Shown here: positions 17,858-26,336 of the stretch, one piece after another
How positions within the stretch are numbered: the stretch's first letter is position 1
Layout of the letters: every line of letters starts with the position of its first letter
NCBI RefSeq assembly: GCF_014196625.1
Contig: NZ_JACIDZ010000018.1
Coordinates: 1-64,000, forward strand
Source: Martelella radicis
GTDB lineage: Bacteria > Pseudomonadota > Alphaproteobacteria > Rhizobiales > Rhizobiaceae
Direction of reading: 5' to 3'
DNA length: 64,000 bases
Made by a program: the position numbers and the translations under genes
Notes under the pieces: model-generated
What the model was told of the DNA's origin: nothing
Database searches by the model: none
The model's input: only the letters and a program-made list of their open reading frames with translations

Positions 17858-18936
17858 TGTCCGCAATCGAGCTTTCCGAAGCCCATACGGGCTCCGGCAA
17901 GGTCATGACCGTCAACGGACCGGTCAGTGCCGCCGATATCGGCGTCACGCTGATGCACGAACATGTGCTCAATGACTGTACATGCTGGTGGAACCCTCCG
18001 AAGACCGAGGACCGCCAGTATCTCGCCGACAGTCTCATCTGCATGGAGATATTGAGCGAGCTACATCAGGACCCCTTCGTCAACAAGCCCAACATCACGC
18101 TTGATGACGAGAACCTGGCGATCAAGGAACTGTCTGCCCTGGTGAAAGCCGGCGGCAAGACGCTGGTTGAGCCGACCTGTCAGGGTATCGGTCGAAATCC
18201 GCTTGCCATGCAACGGATCTCGAAGGCAGCGGGCCTGAACATCGTGATCGGTGCCGGCTACTACCTTGAAAGCTCGCATCCCGAAAAGCTTGCCGCCATG
18301 TCGGAAGACGACATTGCCGACGAGATCGTCAGCGAAGCCGTCAGCGGCGTCGATGGCACGGATGTCAAGATCGGCCTGATCGGCGAAATCGGCGTTTCTT
18401 CGGACTTTACCGAAGCGGAGCGCAAATCGTTGCGTGGGGCGGCAAGGGCGCAGGCCCGTACCGGCCTGCCCTTGATGGTGCATCTGCCCGGCTGGTTCCG
18501 TCTTGGCCACGACGTGCTCGACATCGCCGAAGCGGAAGGTGCCGATCTTCGGCACACCGTGCTCTGCCACATGAACCCGTCGCATGACGATTTCACCTAT
18601 CAGAGCGAACTCGCCGCTCGCGGCGCCTTCATCGAATACGACATGATCGGTTCGGACTTCTTCTATGCCGACCAGCAGGTCCAGTGCCCGAGCGATGAAG
18701 AATGCGCCCGCGCCATCGTCAAGCTGGTCGAGGCCGGTTATGAGAGCCGTATACTGCTCTCACACGATGTGTTCCTGAAGATGATGCTGACCCATTATGG
18801 GGGGCATGGCTATGACTTCATCCTCAAACACTTCCTGCCGCGTCTCTCCCGTCACGGGCTTGATGAAGCGGTACTGGGCCGTCTGATGAACAACAATCCG
18901 CGCGCCGTCTTTGACAGCGGCTTTGGTGCGCAGTGA
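17857..18936 (+). CDS. Phosphotriesterase-family metal-dependent hydrolase
   Basis: A 359-residue amidohydrolase-superfamily TIM barrel of the phosphotriesterase (PTE/PHP) family. Metal ligands visible are His34 and His36 in LMHEHV, Glu in LVEPTCQGIGRNP, His in the LPG and VLCHMNPSHDD regions, and Asp in LLSHDVF. Characterised members cleave phosphotriesters, but most natural relatives are lactonases or esterases. Encoded directly after a sugar permease with overlapping stop and start, it probably opens a sugar lactone or cleaves an ester or phosphoester of the imported compound. Confidence 0.85.
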   Translation: MSAIELSEAHTGSGKVMTVNGPVSAADIGVTLMHEHVLNDCTCWWNPPKTEDRQYLADSLICMEILSELHQDPFVNKPNITLDDENLAIKELSALVKAGGKTLVEPTCQGIGRNPLAMQRISKAAGLNIVIGAGYYLESSHPEKLAAMSEDDIADEIVSEAVSGVDGTDVKIGLIGEIGVSSDFTEAERKSLRGAARAQARTGLPLMVHLPGWFRLGHDVLDIAEAEGADLRHTVLCHMNPSHDDFTYQSELAARGAFIEYDMIGSDFFYADQQVQCPSDEECARAIVKLVEAGYESRILLSHDVFLKMMLTHYGGHGYDFILKHFLPRLSRHGLDEAVLGRLMNNNPRAVFDSGFGAQ

Positions 18937-18954
18937 ACAGAAAACGGAATTGAA

Positions 18955-19725
18955 ATGACAACAAAAGTACTTCTGGTCGGCGAAAGCTGGGTCACCTCCG
19001 AAACGCATTACAAGGGCTTTGACCAGTTCGGCAGCGTTCACTTTCATCTGGGCGCTACGCCACTGGTCAACGCGCTGAAGGGCAGCGAATTCGAGTTGAC
19101 CTACATGACCGCGCACGAAGCCGCAGACGGCTTCCCGTTCGAGATGGAAGGGCTTGATGAATATGACGTCATCATCCTGTCCGACATCGGCGCCAACACG
19201 CTTCTGCTGCCGCCGGCCGTCTGGCTGCAGTCGAAGACCGTTCCCAACCGCCTGAAGCTGATCAAGGCCTGGGTGGAGAAGGGCGGCGGTCTTCTTATGT
19301 GCGGCGGCTATTTCTCCTTCCAGGGCATTGACGGAAAGGCCCGCTGGCGCCGCACGGCCGTTGAGGACGTGCTGCCGGTCACCTGCCTGCCATGGGACGA
19401 CCGCGTTGAAATTCCCGAAGGCACGACCCCGGATATCCTGATGACCGATCACCCGACGATTTCCGGCATTTCCGGCGAATGGCCGGTCATGCTCGGCGTC
19501 AATGAAGTCGAGCTTCGCGACCGTGAGGACATTGAAGTTGTTGCCCGCCTGCCGGAAGACCAGGGTGGTCATCCGCTGCTGGTCACCGGAAAGGCCGGCA
19601 AGGGCAGAAGCGCCGTCTGGACGTCCGATATCGGCCCGCACTGGCTGTCGCCGGCTTTCTGCGAGTGGGAAGGCTACGGCATGTTGTGGAAGAACATTCT
19701 CGGCTGGCTTGCCGCCAAGGACTGA
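18955..19725 (+). CDS. Glutamine amidotransferase-like protein (PF07090 type)
   Basis: A 256-residue class I amidotransferase-like fold of the 'putative glutamine amidotransferase' group. VLLVGESWVTSETHYKGFD opens the domain and KGGGLLMCGGYFSFQG is the nucleophile-elbow region, with a cysteine in MCGGY at about residue 114 in the expected place. The family is poorly characterised; members occur beside sugar ABC transporters. It lies 18 bases after the phosphotriesterase-like gene and ends facing the kinase gene. I cannot assign a reaction. Confidence 0.7.
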   Translation: MTTKVLLVGESWVTSETHYKGFDQFGSVHFHLGATPLVNALKGSEFELTYMTAHEAADGFPFEMEGLDEYDVIILSDIGANTLLLPPAVWLQSKTVPNRLKLIKAWVEKGGGLLMCGGYFSFQGIDGKARWRRTAVEDVLPVTCLPWDDRVEIPEGTTPDILMTDHPTISGISGEWPVMLGVNEVELRDREDIEVVARLPEDQGGHPLLVTGKAGKGRSAVWTSDIGPHWLSPAFCEWEGYGMLWKNILGWLAAKD

Positions 19726-19769
19726 CGGAACAGGGACGGACTTGCCTTCCCACCCCGCCGGCTTCCCCC

Positions 19770-20669
19770 TTAACCGGCGAAAATAGCGGCAAGTTCGTCC
19801 CGGCTGGGAAAGGCGCGGCGCGTTCCGCGCCTTGCAACGGTCAGCGCCGAAGCGGCACTTGCATGGGAAATGGCGCGCTGGTCGAGCATGCCGCCCCTGA
19901 GTGCTGCGGAAGCCAGCGCCGCGCCCATGAAGGTGTCGCCTGCGCCGGTGGTATCGATGGCTTTCGCCTTGACGGCGGGGACATGGATGAAGTCGCCGCC
20001 CTTCGTGCTCAGCATGGCGCCGTCGGTGCCGGCTGTCAGCACGACCTGGCGAACGCCCTTGGCGTGGAGCGCTTCGGCGGCCTTTCCGCCAGTGCTCCCG
20101 GCAAGGCTCAGGCTTTCACTCTCGTTGAGGAAGGCAATGTCGATGAAGGGCCAGAGGCGCTCGAAATAGGGCCTGAGCGGCGACGGGTTGAAGGCCGTCA
20201 CCATGCCGCGCGCGCGCCCGGCTTTCAGCAGCGTCTCGGTGGTCTCGCCGCCGAGATTGCCCTGCATGACGAGGAAGTCGCCGGATGAAGCTTCGCTAAG
20301 TGCTGCAAGGGCAGCTTCAAGCGGCAGCGCCTCGGCGGCCTCGGTGGTTGTGACGATGGAATTTTCGCCATCCGGCGTGGTCAGCACCATCGAGAAATCG
20401 GTGGAGATGCCGGCAAGACGGGAAATCCGCAGGTCTAGCGGTTCCTCGGCAAGCTGCTCGCGGATCGTGGCGGAGCGGAAGTCGTCGCCGGTGGCTGAAA
20501 CGAGTATGGTTTCAAGCCCGCCGCGCGCCATCACAACGGCCTGGTTGGTGCCCTTGCCGCCGAGATCGCGGCTGGCGATCCGGCCCAAAATCGAGACGCC
20601 GGGCTCGGGAAGCCCGTCGACTGAAATTGTTTCGTCAATGGCTGCATTGCCAATCACAAACGCACGCAT
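19770..20669 (-). CDS. PfkB-family (ribokinase-like) carbohydrate kinase
   Basis: A 299-residue kinase of the ribokinase/PfkB superfamily, with GGKGTNQA at 37-44 (substrate and lid motif) and DTTGAGDTF at 239-247 (anion hole with catalytic Asp). Similarity is closest to ribokinase, so a pentose, a nucleoside or a similar hydroxymethyl compound is the likely phosphate acceptor. It is the only minus-strand gene in the cluster, converging on the amidotransferase-like gene and starting 23 bases from the divergent BtpA-like gene. Its ribosome-binding AGGAAG lies inside that gap. Confidence 0.88.
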   Translation of the reverse strand: MRAFVIGNAAIDETISVDGLPEPGVSILGRIASRDLGGKGTNQAVVMARGGLETILVSATGDDFRSATIREQLAEEPLDLRISRLAGISTDFSMVLTTPDGENSIVTTTEAAEALPLEAALAALSEASSGDFLVMQGNLGGETTETLLKAGRARGMVTAFNPSPLRPYFERLWPFIDIAFLNESESLSLAGSTGGKAAEALHAKGVRQVVLTAGTDGAMLSTKGGDFIHVPAVKAKAIDTTGAGDTFMGAALASAALRGGMLDQRAISHASAASALTVARRGTRRAFPSRDELAAIFAG

Positions 20670-20692
20670 TTTTATGCTTCCTGGAGAACTTT

Positions 20693-21538
20693 ATGCAGAA
20701 AATATCAAGTGGAACTTCAAGCGCCATACGGGAAATATTCCAGGCTGACAAGGCTTTGCTCGGAATGATCCATTGCCCGGCCTTTCCGGGGTCGCCGCGC
20801 TACAAGGACCAGTCTCTCGACAGTATCTACGACGCCTGCATGCGCGATGCCGATGCGCTGATCGGCGGCGGACTGGACGGTCTGGTGATCGAAAACCATG
20901 GCGATATCCCGTTCTCCAAGCCCGAGGATATCGGCCACGAAACGGCAGCTTTCATGTCGGTCGTCACCGACCGGATCAAGACGGCGACCGGTGTTCCGAT
21001 CGGCATCAACGTGCTGGCCAACGCCCCGATCCCCGCTCTTGCCATCGCGCTTGCCGGCGGCGCCAGCTTCATCCGCGTCAACCAGTGGGCCAATGCCTAT
21101 GTCGCCAATGAGGGTTTCATGGAAGGCCGCGCCGGCGAGGCGCTGCGCTACCGCTCGCTGCTGCGCGCCGAGCACATCAAGGTTTTTGCCGACAGCCACG
21201 TCAAGCACGGTGCCCATGCCATTACCGCCGACCGCACCATTCCCGAACAGACGCGCGACCTCGCTTTCTTCGATGCCGATGTGGTGATCGCCACCGGCCA
21301 ACGCACCGGCAATGCGGCAACGATCGAGGAAATCGATGAGGTCCGTTCCGCAACCGATCTGCCGCTGATGGTCGGCTCCGGTGTCACCAAGGACAATATC
21401 GGCGAAATCCTCGCCCGCACCAATGGCGTCATCGTCGCCTCCTCGCTGAAGGAAGGTGGCGTGTGGTGGAATCCGGTCGATCCCGAGCGGGTCAGGGCCT
21501 TCATGGATGCCGCGCGCCCTGCGCTTGGTCGCGACTGA
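20693..21538 (+). CDS. BtpA/SgcQ-family TIM-barrel protein
   Basis: This 281-residue protein is of the BtpA/SgcQ family: LLGMIHCPAFPGSPRYK near the N-terminus, GLDGLVIENHGDIPF, PIGINVLANAPIPALAIALAGGASFIRVNQWANAY, and the C-terminal LMVGSGVTKDNIGEIL phosphate-binding-like loop. BtpA was named for a role in photosystem I stability in cyanobacteria and SgcQ for an E. coli sugar operon; no enzymatic activity is firmly known to me. The chosen ATG has GGAG 7 bases upstream. Next to a kinase and an ABC sugar importer, an aldolase, lyase or phosphorylase-like role on a phosphorylated sugar is plausible but is inference. Confidence 0.82.
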   Translation: MQKISSGTSSAIREIFQADKALLGMIHCPAFPGSPRYKDQSLDSIYDACMRDADALIGGGLDGLVIENHGDIPFSKPEDIGHETAAFMSVVTDRIKTATGVPIGINVLANAPIPALAIALAGGASFIRVNQWANAYVANEGFMEGRAGEALRYRSLLRAEHIKVFADSHVKHGAHAITADRTIPEQTRDLAFFDADVVIATGQRTGNAATIEEIDEVRSATDLPLMVGSGVTKDNIGEILARTNGVIVASSLKEGGVWWNPVDPERVRAFMDAARPALGRD

Positions 21539-21552
21539 GGAAAACGCAGACG

Positions 21553-22209
21553 ATGGAAAAGCTTTCCGATTTTATCCTGCGGGAAAACAGGACGGTTTTC
21601 GATGAAATGGTCGGGCACCGTTTCGTCGAGGACATCAAGGCTGATACATTGCCGACAAGCGCATTCGAACGCTATCTGGTCTTCGAGGGTGCCTTTGTCG
21701 AAACGGCGATCTCGATCTTTGCCTATGCGACGGCCAAGGCCGAGACCATGACCGATCGCCGCTGGCTGATCGGCGTGCTCGATGCGCTGGCCAACAGCCA
21801 GATTGCCTATTTCGAGAAGACCTTTGCGGCGCGCGGGATCGATGTGGCCGACTTTGACGTCGATATGCCGGCTGTAGCCCGTTTCCGCGACGGCATGCTG
21901 GCCATTGCCCGAGACGGCGGTTTCATCGACACGGTCGCCGCCATGTTCGCCGCCGAATGGATGTACTGGACCTGGTCGAAACAGGCCGAACAGAACCCGA
22001 TCTCCGATCCGCTTCTTGCCGAATGGATCGGACTGCATACCGATGAGACCTTTGCTGCACAGGCGACATGGCTGAAGGACCGGCTCGATGCAGCCGGCGA
22101 GACGCTGGGCGACGCCGAAAGGGCACATCTCAGTGCCGTCTTCGGCAAGGCGATGCGGCTAGAGATCGACTTTCATTCTGCCGCATACGAAGAGGAAACG
22201 GCGGTATGA
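21553..22209 (+). CDS. TenA-family protein lacking cysteine (TenA_E-like)
   Basis: A 218-residue all-helical protein of the TenA/thiaminase II family. The C-terminal glutamate motif is kept (Glu204 in LEIDFHSAAY), and FVETAISIFAYA and EWMYWTWSK follow the family pattern. In thiaminase II a cysteine stands in the (L)PC-W-Y motif; here the region is FAAEWMYW and the whole protein has no cysteine. This matches the TenA_E class, whose members act on damaged-thiamin pyrimidines such as formylaminopyrimidine. It starts 14 bases after the BtpA-like gene and overlaps the next gene (ATGA). Confidence 0.75.
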   Translation: MEKLSDFILRENRTVFDEMVGHRFVEDIKADTLPTSAFERYLVFEGAFVETAISIFAYATAKAETMTDRRWLIGVLDALANSQIAYFEKTFAARGIDVADFDVDMPAVARFRDGMLAIARDGGFIDTVAAMFAAEWMYWTWSKQAEQNPISDPLLAEWIGLHTDETFAAQATWLKDRLDAAGETLGDAERAHLSAVFGKAMRLEIDFHSAAYEEETAV

Positions 22210-23459
22210 ACTCCCATCCTGAAATTAACGGGGAACGCCTTCTGGCGCGTCTCGATATGTTCGCCAAGATCGGCGCCACGCCTGGCGGCGGGGTCAATCG
22301 CCAAGCGCTGACGCCCGGTGATCGCGAAGCCCGGGCGCTGCTGACGCGGCTTGCCAAGGCCCGCAGCTTCTCCGTCTTTCAGGACGATGCAGCAAATCTC
22401 TTCATTCGCATGGAAGGCAGGGACGGCAGTCAGCCTCCCCTCCTCATCGGCTCCCATCTCGACAGCCAGCCCTCCGGTGGCCGTTTCGATGGCGCGCTCG
22501 GCACATTGACCGCTTTTGAAGTGCTGGAAAGCCTCGCCGACGCCGGCGTCGAGCCGGAACGGCCGGTCGAGGTCGTCGCCTGGACCAATGAGGAGGGGTG
22601 TCGTTTCGCACCCGGTTGCATGGGGTCTCGCGCCTTTGTTGAAGGAAAAATCCCTGCCGAATGGGCCGATTTGCGCGCAAGCGATGATGGCGCGCGCTTC
22701 GAGGACGAGCGGCTCTCCACCATTGATGCGCTGGCGGCGGATAGCAGTCACCGCCGTCTCGGCTTTCCGGTTGCCGCCTATCTCGAACTGCATATCGAGC
22801 AAGGGCCGTCGCTCGAAAGCGAGGAAATCCCGATCGGCATCGTCACGGGCGTTCAGGGAACACGTTGGCTGGAAGTCGCATTTGAAGGGCAGACGGCGCA
22901 TGCTGGAACCACGGCGCTGCAGTATCGTCGCGACCCGCTAAAGGCTCTGACGATGGGCCTTTCGGCGCTTTATGCAGGAGTGATGCCGGAAAATGCCGAT
23001 GCCCGCTTCACCGTAGGGCGGATTGCGGTGGCGCCCGGAAGCGTCAACGCCATTCCGGCAACGGCGTCCTGCACGATCGACCTTCGCCACCCCGAAACCG
23101 CTGTCCTCGATCGGCTTGAAGATGATATCAGGTCAGGACTGACCGAGGCGGCCGCCAGGGAGAATGTCTCCGTTGCCATTCGCAAAACCGTGGATATGGA
23201 GCCCGTGACATTCTCCTCCGATATGGTCGCCGCATTGCAGGCGGCCGCGCAAAAGGCAGGCCTTCCGACAAAGACCATGATTTCGGGGGCCTTTCATGAC
23301 GCGCTGTTTGTTGCAGGTTGCGCGCCCTCGGCCATGATCTTCGTGCCATGCCGCGATGGTCTGAGCCACAACGAGGCTGAATACGTGAAGCCGGAAGACA
23401 GCGTGACCGGCGCGCGCATGTTCCTGGCGTCAGTGCTTGAACTGCTCCCCCGGGCATAG
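22206..23459 (+). CDS. M20-family N-carbamoyl-L-amino-acid hydrolase / allantoate amidohydrolase-like enzyme
   Basis: A 417-residue binuclear-metal amidohydrolase of the AllC/HyuC/AmaB group. Metal ligands and motifs: GSHLDSQPSGGRFDGALG, WTNEEGCRFAPGCMGS, LELHIEQGPSLE and the C-terminal DGLSHNEAEY. GVQGTRWLEVAFEGQTAHAGTT is the dimerisation-domain hallmark. Known members remove carbamoyl groups from amino acids, ureidopropionate or allantoate. Its overlap with the TenA-like gene recalls the pair of an M20 deformylase and TenA in salvage of degraded thiamin. It is the last gene of the cluster. Confidence 0.87.
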   Translation: MNSHPEINGERLLARLDMFAKIGATPGGGVNRQALTPGDREARALLTRLAKARSFSVFQDDAANLFIRMEGRDGSQPPLLIGSHLDSQPSGGRFDGALGTLTAFEVLESLADAGVEPERPVEVVAWTNEEGCRFAPGCMGSRAFVEGKIPAEWADLRASDDGARFEDERLSTIDALAADSSHRRLGFPVAAYLELHIEQGPSLESEEIPIGIVTGVQGTRWLEVAFEGQTAHAGTTALQYRRDPLKALTMGLSALYAGVMPENADARFTVGRIAVAPGSVNAIPATASCTIDLRHPETAVLDRLEDDIRSGLTEAAARENVSVAIRKTVDMEPVTFSSDMVAALQAAAQKAGLPTKTMISGAFHDALFVAGCAPSAMIFVPCRDGLSHNEAEYVKPEDSVTGARMFLASVLELLPRA

Positions 23460-23630
23460 GATCTGCGGTCGAAAATCGAGAGAGTGTCTCTCCGTCGCAA
23501 AGTGTGCGCTTTCGCCGTTGCTGCGGATGAAATCCTGCCGGGCAAGCTGCGCTGCCCGCGCCAGCCGGAGCGCTGCTCCGCGCCTGCACTTCTACACGCG
23601 CAAACCCGCAGACAGCGCTTCTCTGCAAGC

Positions 23631-24869
23631 CTATTCCCGGATCGCGAAACGCGAACGGCCAACCATGGCGTAAAGGCAGGCCCGACCCTGCTTGATGCCT
23701 GTTCCCATGCGGGCGTCATCACCGCGCGCGATGCACGGATGGTCGGCGACCTCGCCAAAGGCCGTGTAGAAAATGTCGACATATCCGTCTGCGAATACCG
23801 CGCTTGGCGCCATGACGCCCCATTGCGAAAAGGTCCGGTCGCGAGTGATCAGGGTCTTCTCGTCCTCCCAAGTCAGGCCGTCCTCAGAATAGGCATAGCG
23901 AATGTCCTGATTCTGGTGGAAATCGTCGTCGCCCAGAGACGTGTAGAACGCATGATACCCGCCATTCCTGTAGTAGATTTCCTGAATGTTGAGCGGCAAC
24001 CTGGTGGCCGACATGTCCAGCGACCACGGCAGGTCGGAAAGGTCGAGCGCGTTGCTCATTTCGATTTGCGGATCGGCCAGGCTCTCATCGGCAAACGTCG
24101 CGCGCATGAGAGCTATCCCGTCCAGCCCGTCGCCAATGTCGCGGGGGTTGGTCAACCGCAATGCCGTGAAGAACAACTCGATCCCGCCGTCCTCCCTCAA
24201 GACCACGCTCGGCTCCTGCACGTTGTTTCCATAGGCTCTTTGGTCGGTGATGAAATCCAGGACAGGCGCGTCGCCGAGCTTTTCGAATACCTCGCGGTCA
24301 CGCAAAAGCGCCTGCCCGATCGTTCTGCCGGCAAGATCGAGCCTTGCCCCGCCGATCGCGTATCGGGCCGGCACGAACCCGATATCCGCGTTCTGCCCGG
24401 TCGCGCTGTAGAACAAATAAAGCGCGTCGCCGATCACGATCGGGAATGCCGTTTCGGTCTTGTCGCTGTCGTAAGCGCCTGGCTCGGGTGCGAGAACCGG
24501 CTCCGGCCGTATCGCCCATGTTCTGCCGCCATCTCCGCTATTCGCGTAAAGGATCGCCGCGCCGTGATTGTGCCGCGGTCCGTCGGGATCAAGACAGGCT
24601 GCAAACATCCCTTCTGCGTCGAACTGGTAGTCGTTATCGTTGAAGACGCCGTCGCCCGCGCGGTCGCAGAAGTGATTGGTGACGAACAGATGATAGCCGC
24701 TCTCGTCGGCAAATACGCCCGGATCGGCCAGGAATGTGGGCTGTCCCGGCCTCCCGGCATCGATGACCTTGGCCGTCTCGACCAGTTCGAACGAAAGTGG
24801 TCCGGCGGCAACGGGTGAAACGCCCAACAAGGCGATCATCAACGCCGGTATCAGCATGTACGCTCTCAA
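23631..24869 (-). CDS. Secreted beta-propeller protein, GH32/GH43-like
   Basis: A 412-residue exported protein (signal peptide residues 1-22, ending PVAAG). The mature chain has the repeat pattern of five-bladed-propeller glycosidases: PTFLADPGVFADESGYHLFVTNHF, YLFYSATGQNADIGF, VLREDGGIELFFTALRL, YHAFYTSLGDD and GYVDIFYTAFGE, with the acidic residues of each blade. Such proteins attack arabinose-, xylose- or fructose-containing glycans, but I cannot identify a catalytic triad with certainty. It stands alone on the minus strand, with no close operon partner. Confidence 0.6.
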   Translation of the reverse strand: MRAYMLIPALMIALLGVSPVAAGPLSFELVETAKVIDAGRPGQPTFLADPGVFADESGYHLFVTNHFCDRAGDGVFNDNDYQFDAEGMFAACLDPDGPRHNHGAAILYANSGDGGRTWAIRPEPVLAPEPGAYDSDKTETAFPIVIGDALYLFYSATGQNADIGFVPARYAIGGARLDLAGRTIGQALLRDREVFEKLGDAPVLDFITDQRAYGNNVQEPSVVLREDGGIELFFTALRLTNPRDIGDGLDGIALMRATFADESLADPQIEMSNALDLSDLPWSLDMSATRLPLNIQEIYYRNGGYHAFYTSLGDDDFHQNQDIRYAYSEDGLTWEDEKTLITRDRTFSQWGVMAPSAVFADGYVDIFYTAFGEVADHPCIARGDDARMGTGIKQGRACLYAMVGRSRFAIRE

Positions 24870-25174
24870 TAGTCCGCTCCCTGAACCTGCCCGTCATCGA
24901 ATGATTTTTGACAATGTGTTCCGGATTTCAGGAGGTCAAAACTCTTCTGATACGAGGATTTAAGCGAGGTTTGCGTGCTGTTGCAAGCAGCCGGGGAAAT
25001 GCTGAGAGGGAGCCGATCCCAGACATCGCAAGCGGGGTATTCCTCATGACCCCTCCGATGACAAGGAAAGTCTGGCCAGGATGAAGCAATCGGCGGCGCG
25101 GCCCACTCGGCGCAGCGCGTATTCGGCCGTTTTTTTTTCCGGCGGGCGGATACTGTGGCCAAGCGTGCGCCGCT
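24870..25174. other. Intergenic region, no gene seen
   Basis: About 300 bases between the aldo/keto reductase stop and the upstream side of the propeller gene. A TTTTTTTTCC tract at 25131-25140 is the only striking feature and may belong to a terminator for the reductase gene on the minus strand or to nothing at all. Confidence 0.35.
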
Positions 25175-26008
25175 TCACAGAATTTCGAGCGGTGTGGACC
25201 TGCTGGGCGGCGCGAACATCCGATCCAGGGTGCGAAGGGTCTCGTCATCGAGCGTCAGGTCGGCGGCGGCGGCATTGTCGTTGACGTGCGCGAACGAGGC
25301 AGCCTTCGGGATCGCCATCACATTGCGGCGGCGAAGCACCCAGGCAAGCGCAAGCTGCGCCGGCGCAAGGCCAAGCCTGACCGCCAGCTCCCTCAGGCCG
25401 GGGTGCCGGAGCAATCTTGCCTGCTCCACCGGCGAATAGGCCATGACCGGGATGTTTCGATCCGCGCACCAATCGAGCAGATCCCACTCGATACCGCGAC
25501 GGCTCAGGTTATAGAGCACCTGATTGACGGCCACTTTTTCGCCGCCGGGAACGGACAGCAATTCCTCCATGTCCTGCACGTCGAAGTTGGAGACTCCCCA
25601 ATTGCGGATCTTTCCCGCCCTCAACAGTGTTTCGAAGGCCGAGATCGTTTCGTGAAGCGGCACGCCGCCACGCCAGTGCAAAAGATAAAGGTCGATCCGG
25701 TCGGTTCCAAGCCGATCCAGAGATGCTTCGCAGGCAGCGATCGTACCCTTGCGCGACGCGTTGCCGGGCAGCACCTTGGAAACCAGGAACACCTCGTCCC
25801 GCCGCCCGGCAATGGCCTCCCCGACCCGGCTTTCCGAACGGCCGTTGCCATACATCTCGGCGGTGTCGATCACGTTCATACCGAGATCAATCCCGCGATT
25901 GAGCGCTTCGATTTCATCTGCTCGCCGCGCCGGATCATCGCCGACATACCAGGTCCCCTGCCCCAGCGCCGCAACCGTTTCGCCGCCCGGAAGCGTGATT
26001 GTTTTCAT
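25175..26008 (-). CDS. Aldo/keto reductase
   Basis: A 277-residue NADPH-dependent oxidoreductase of the aldo/keto reductase superfamily, close to the YeaE type. The catalytic tetrad is complete: Asp48 and Tyr53 in VIDTAEMYG, Lys78 in LVSKVLP and His111 in LLHWRG. The C-terminal MAIPKAASFAHVNDN is the cofactor-phosphate loop. It precedes the sugar-acid genes but is separated from glxR by about 330 bases, so co-transcription is uncertain. The substrate is probably a small sugar aldehyde or methylglyoxal. Confidence 0.88.
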   Translation of the reverse strand: MKTITLPGGETVAALGQGTWYVGDDPARRADEIEALNRGIDLGMNVIDTAEMYGNGRSESRVGEAIAGRRDEVFLVSKVLPGNASRKGTIAACEASLDRLGTDRIDLYLLHWRGGVPLHETISAFETLLRAGKIRNWGVSNFDVQDMEELLSVPGGEKVAVNQVLYNLSRRGIEWDLLDWCADRNIPVMAYSPVEQARLLRHPGLRELAVRLGLAPAQLALAWVLRRRNVMAIPKAASFAHVNDNAAAADLTLDDETLRTLDRMFAPPSRSTPLEIL

Positions 26009-26336
26009 CCCTTGCCTTTCCTTCCCGCCTCGTCAGCGCTGCGCGGCAGAACCTGCCTTTCCCTTTCGATCCGGCTGCCCCGCTACGGGTCTCACCCGCC
26101 GGGCCCCGCGCGCATCATTCCAGGTGCCAGTCTAACACCGCTCGCTTTGGAAAACATGCACGGTCTCGCGACCACGGCTGTCTCGGTCAACCGTCTGCGG
26201 GACCGGAGCAGACGGCCGGCCCTTCAAGCCGGTTGAAATCGAGGCCGGGACCAATGCCCATGATCAATCCGGCATATGTGTGTCTCGCCCCCCGCTGCTG
26301 CGTTTCGGCAACGGGCGGCGACGAGGCTTTCGCCTT
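26009..26336. other. Intergenic region, no gene seen
   Basis: About 330 bases between the glxR stop and the reductase start, both on the minus strand. Frames here are proline- and arginine-rich without domains. It must contain the promoter of the aldo/keto reductase gene and the 3' end of the glxR transcript. Confidence 0.35.
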
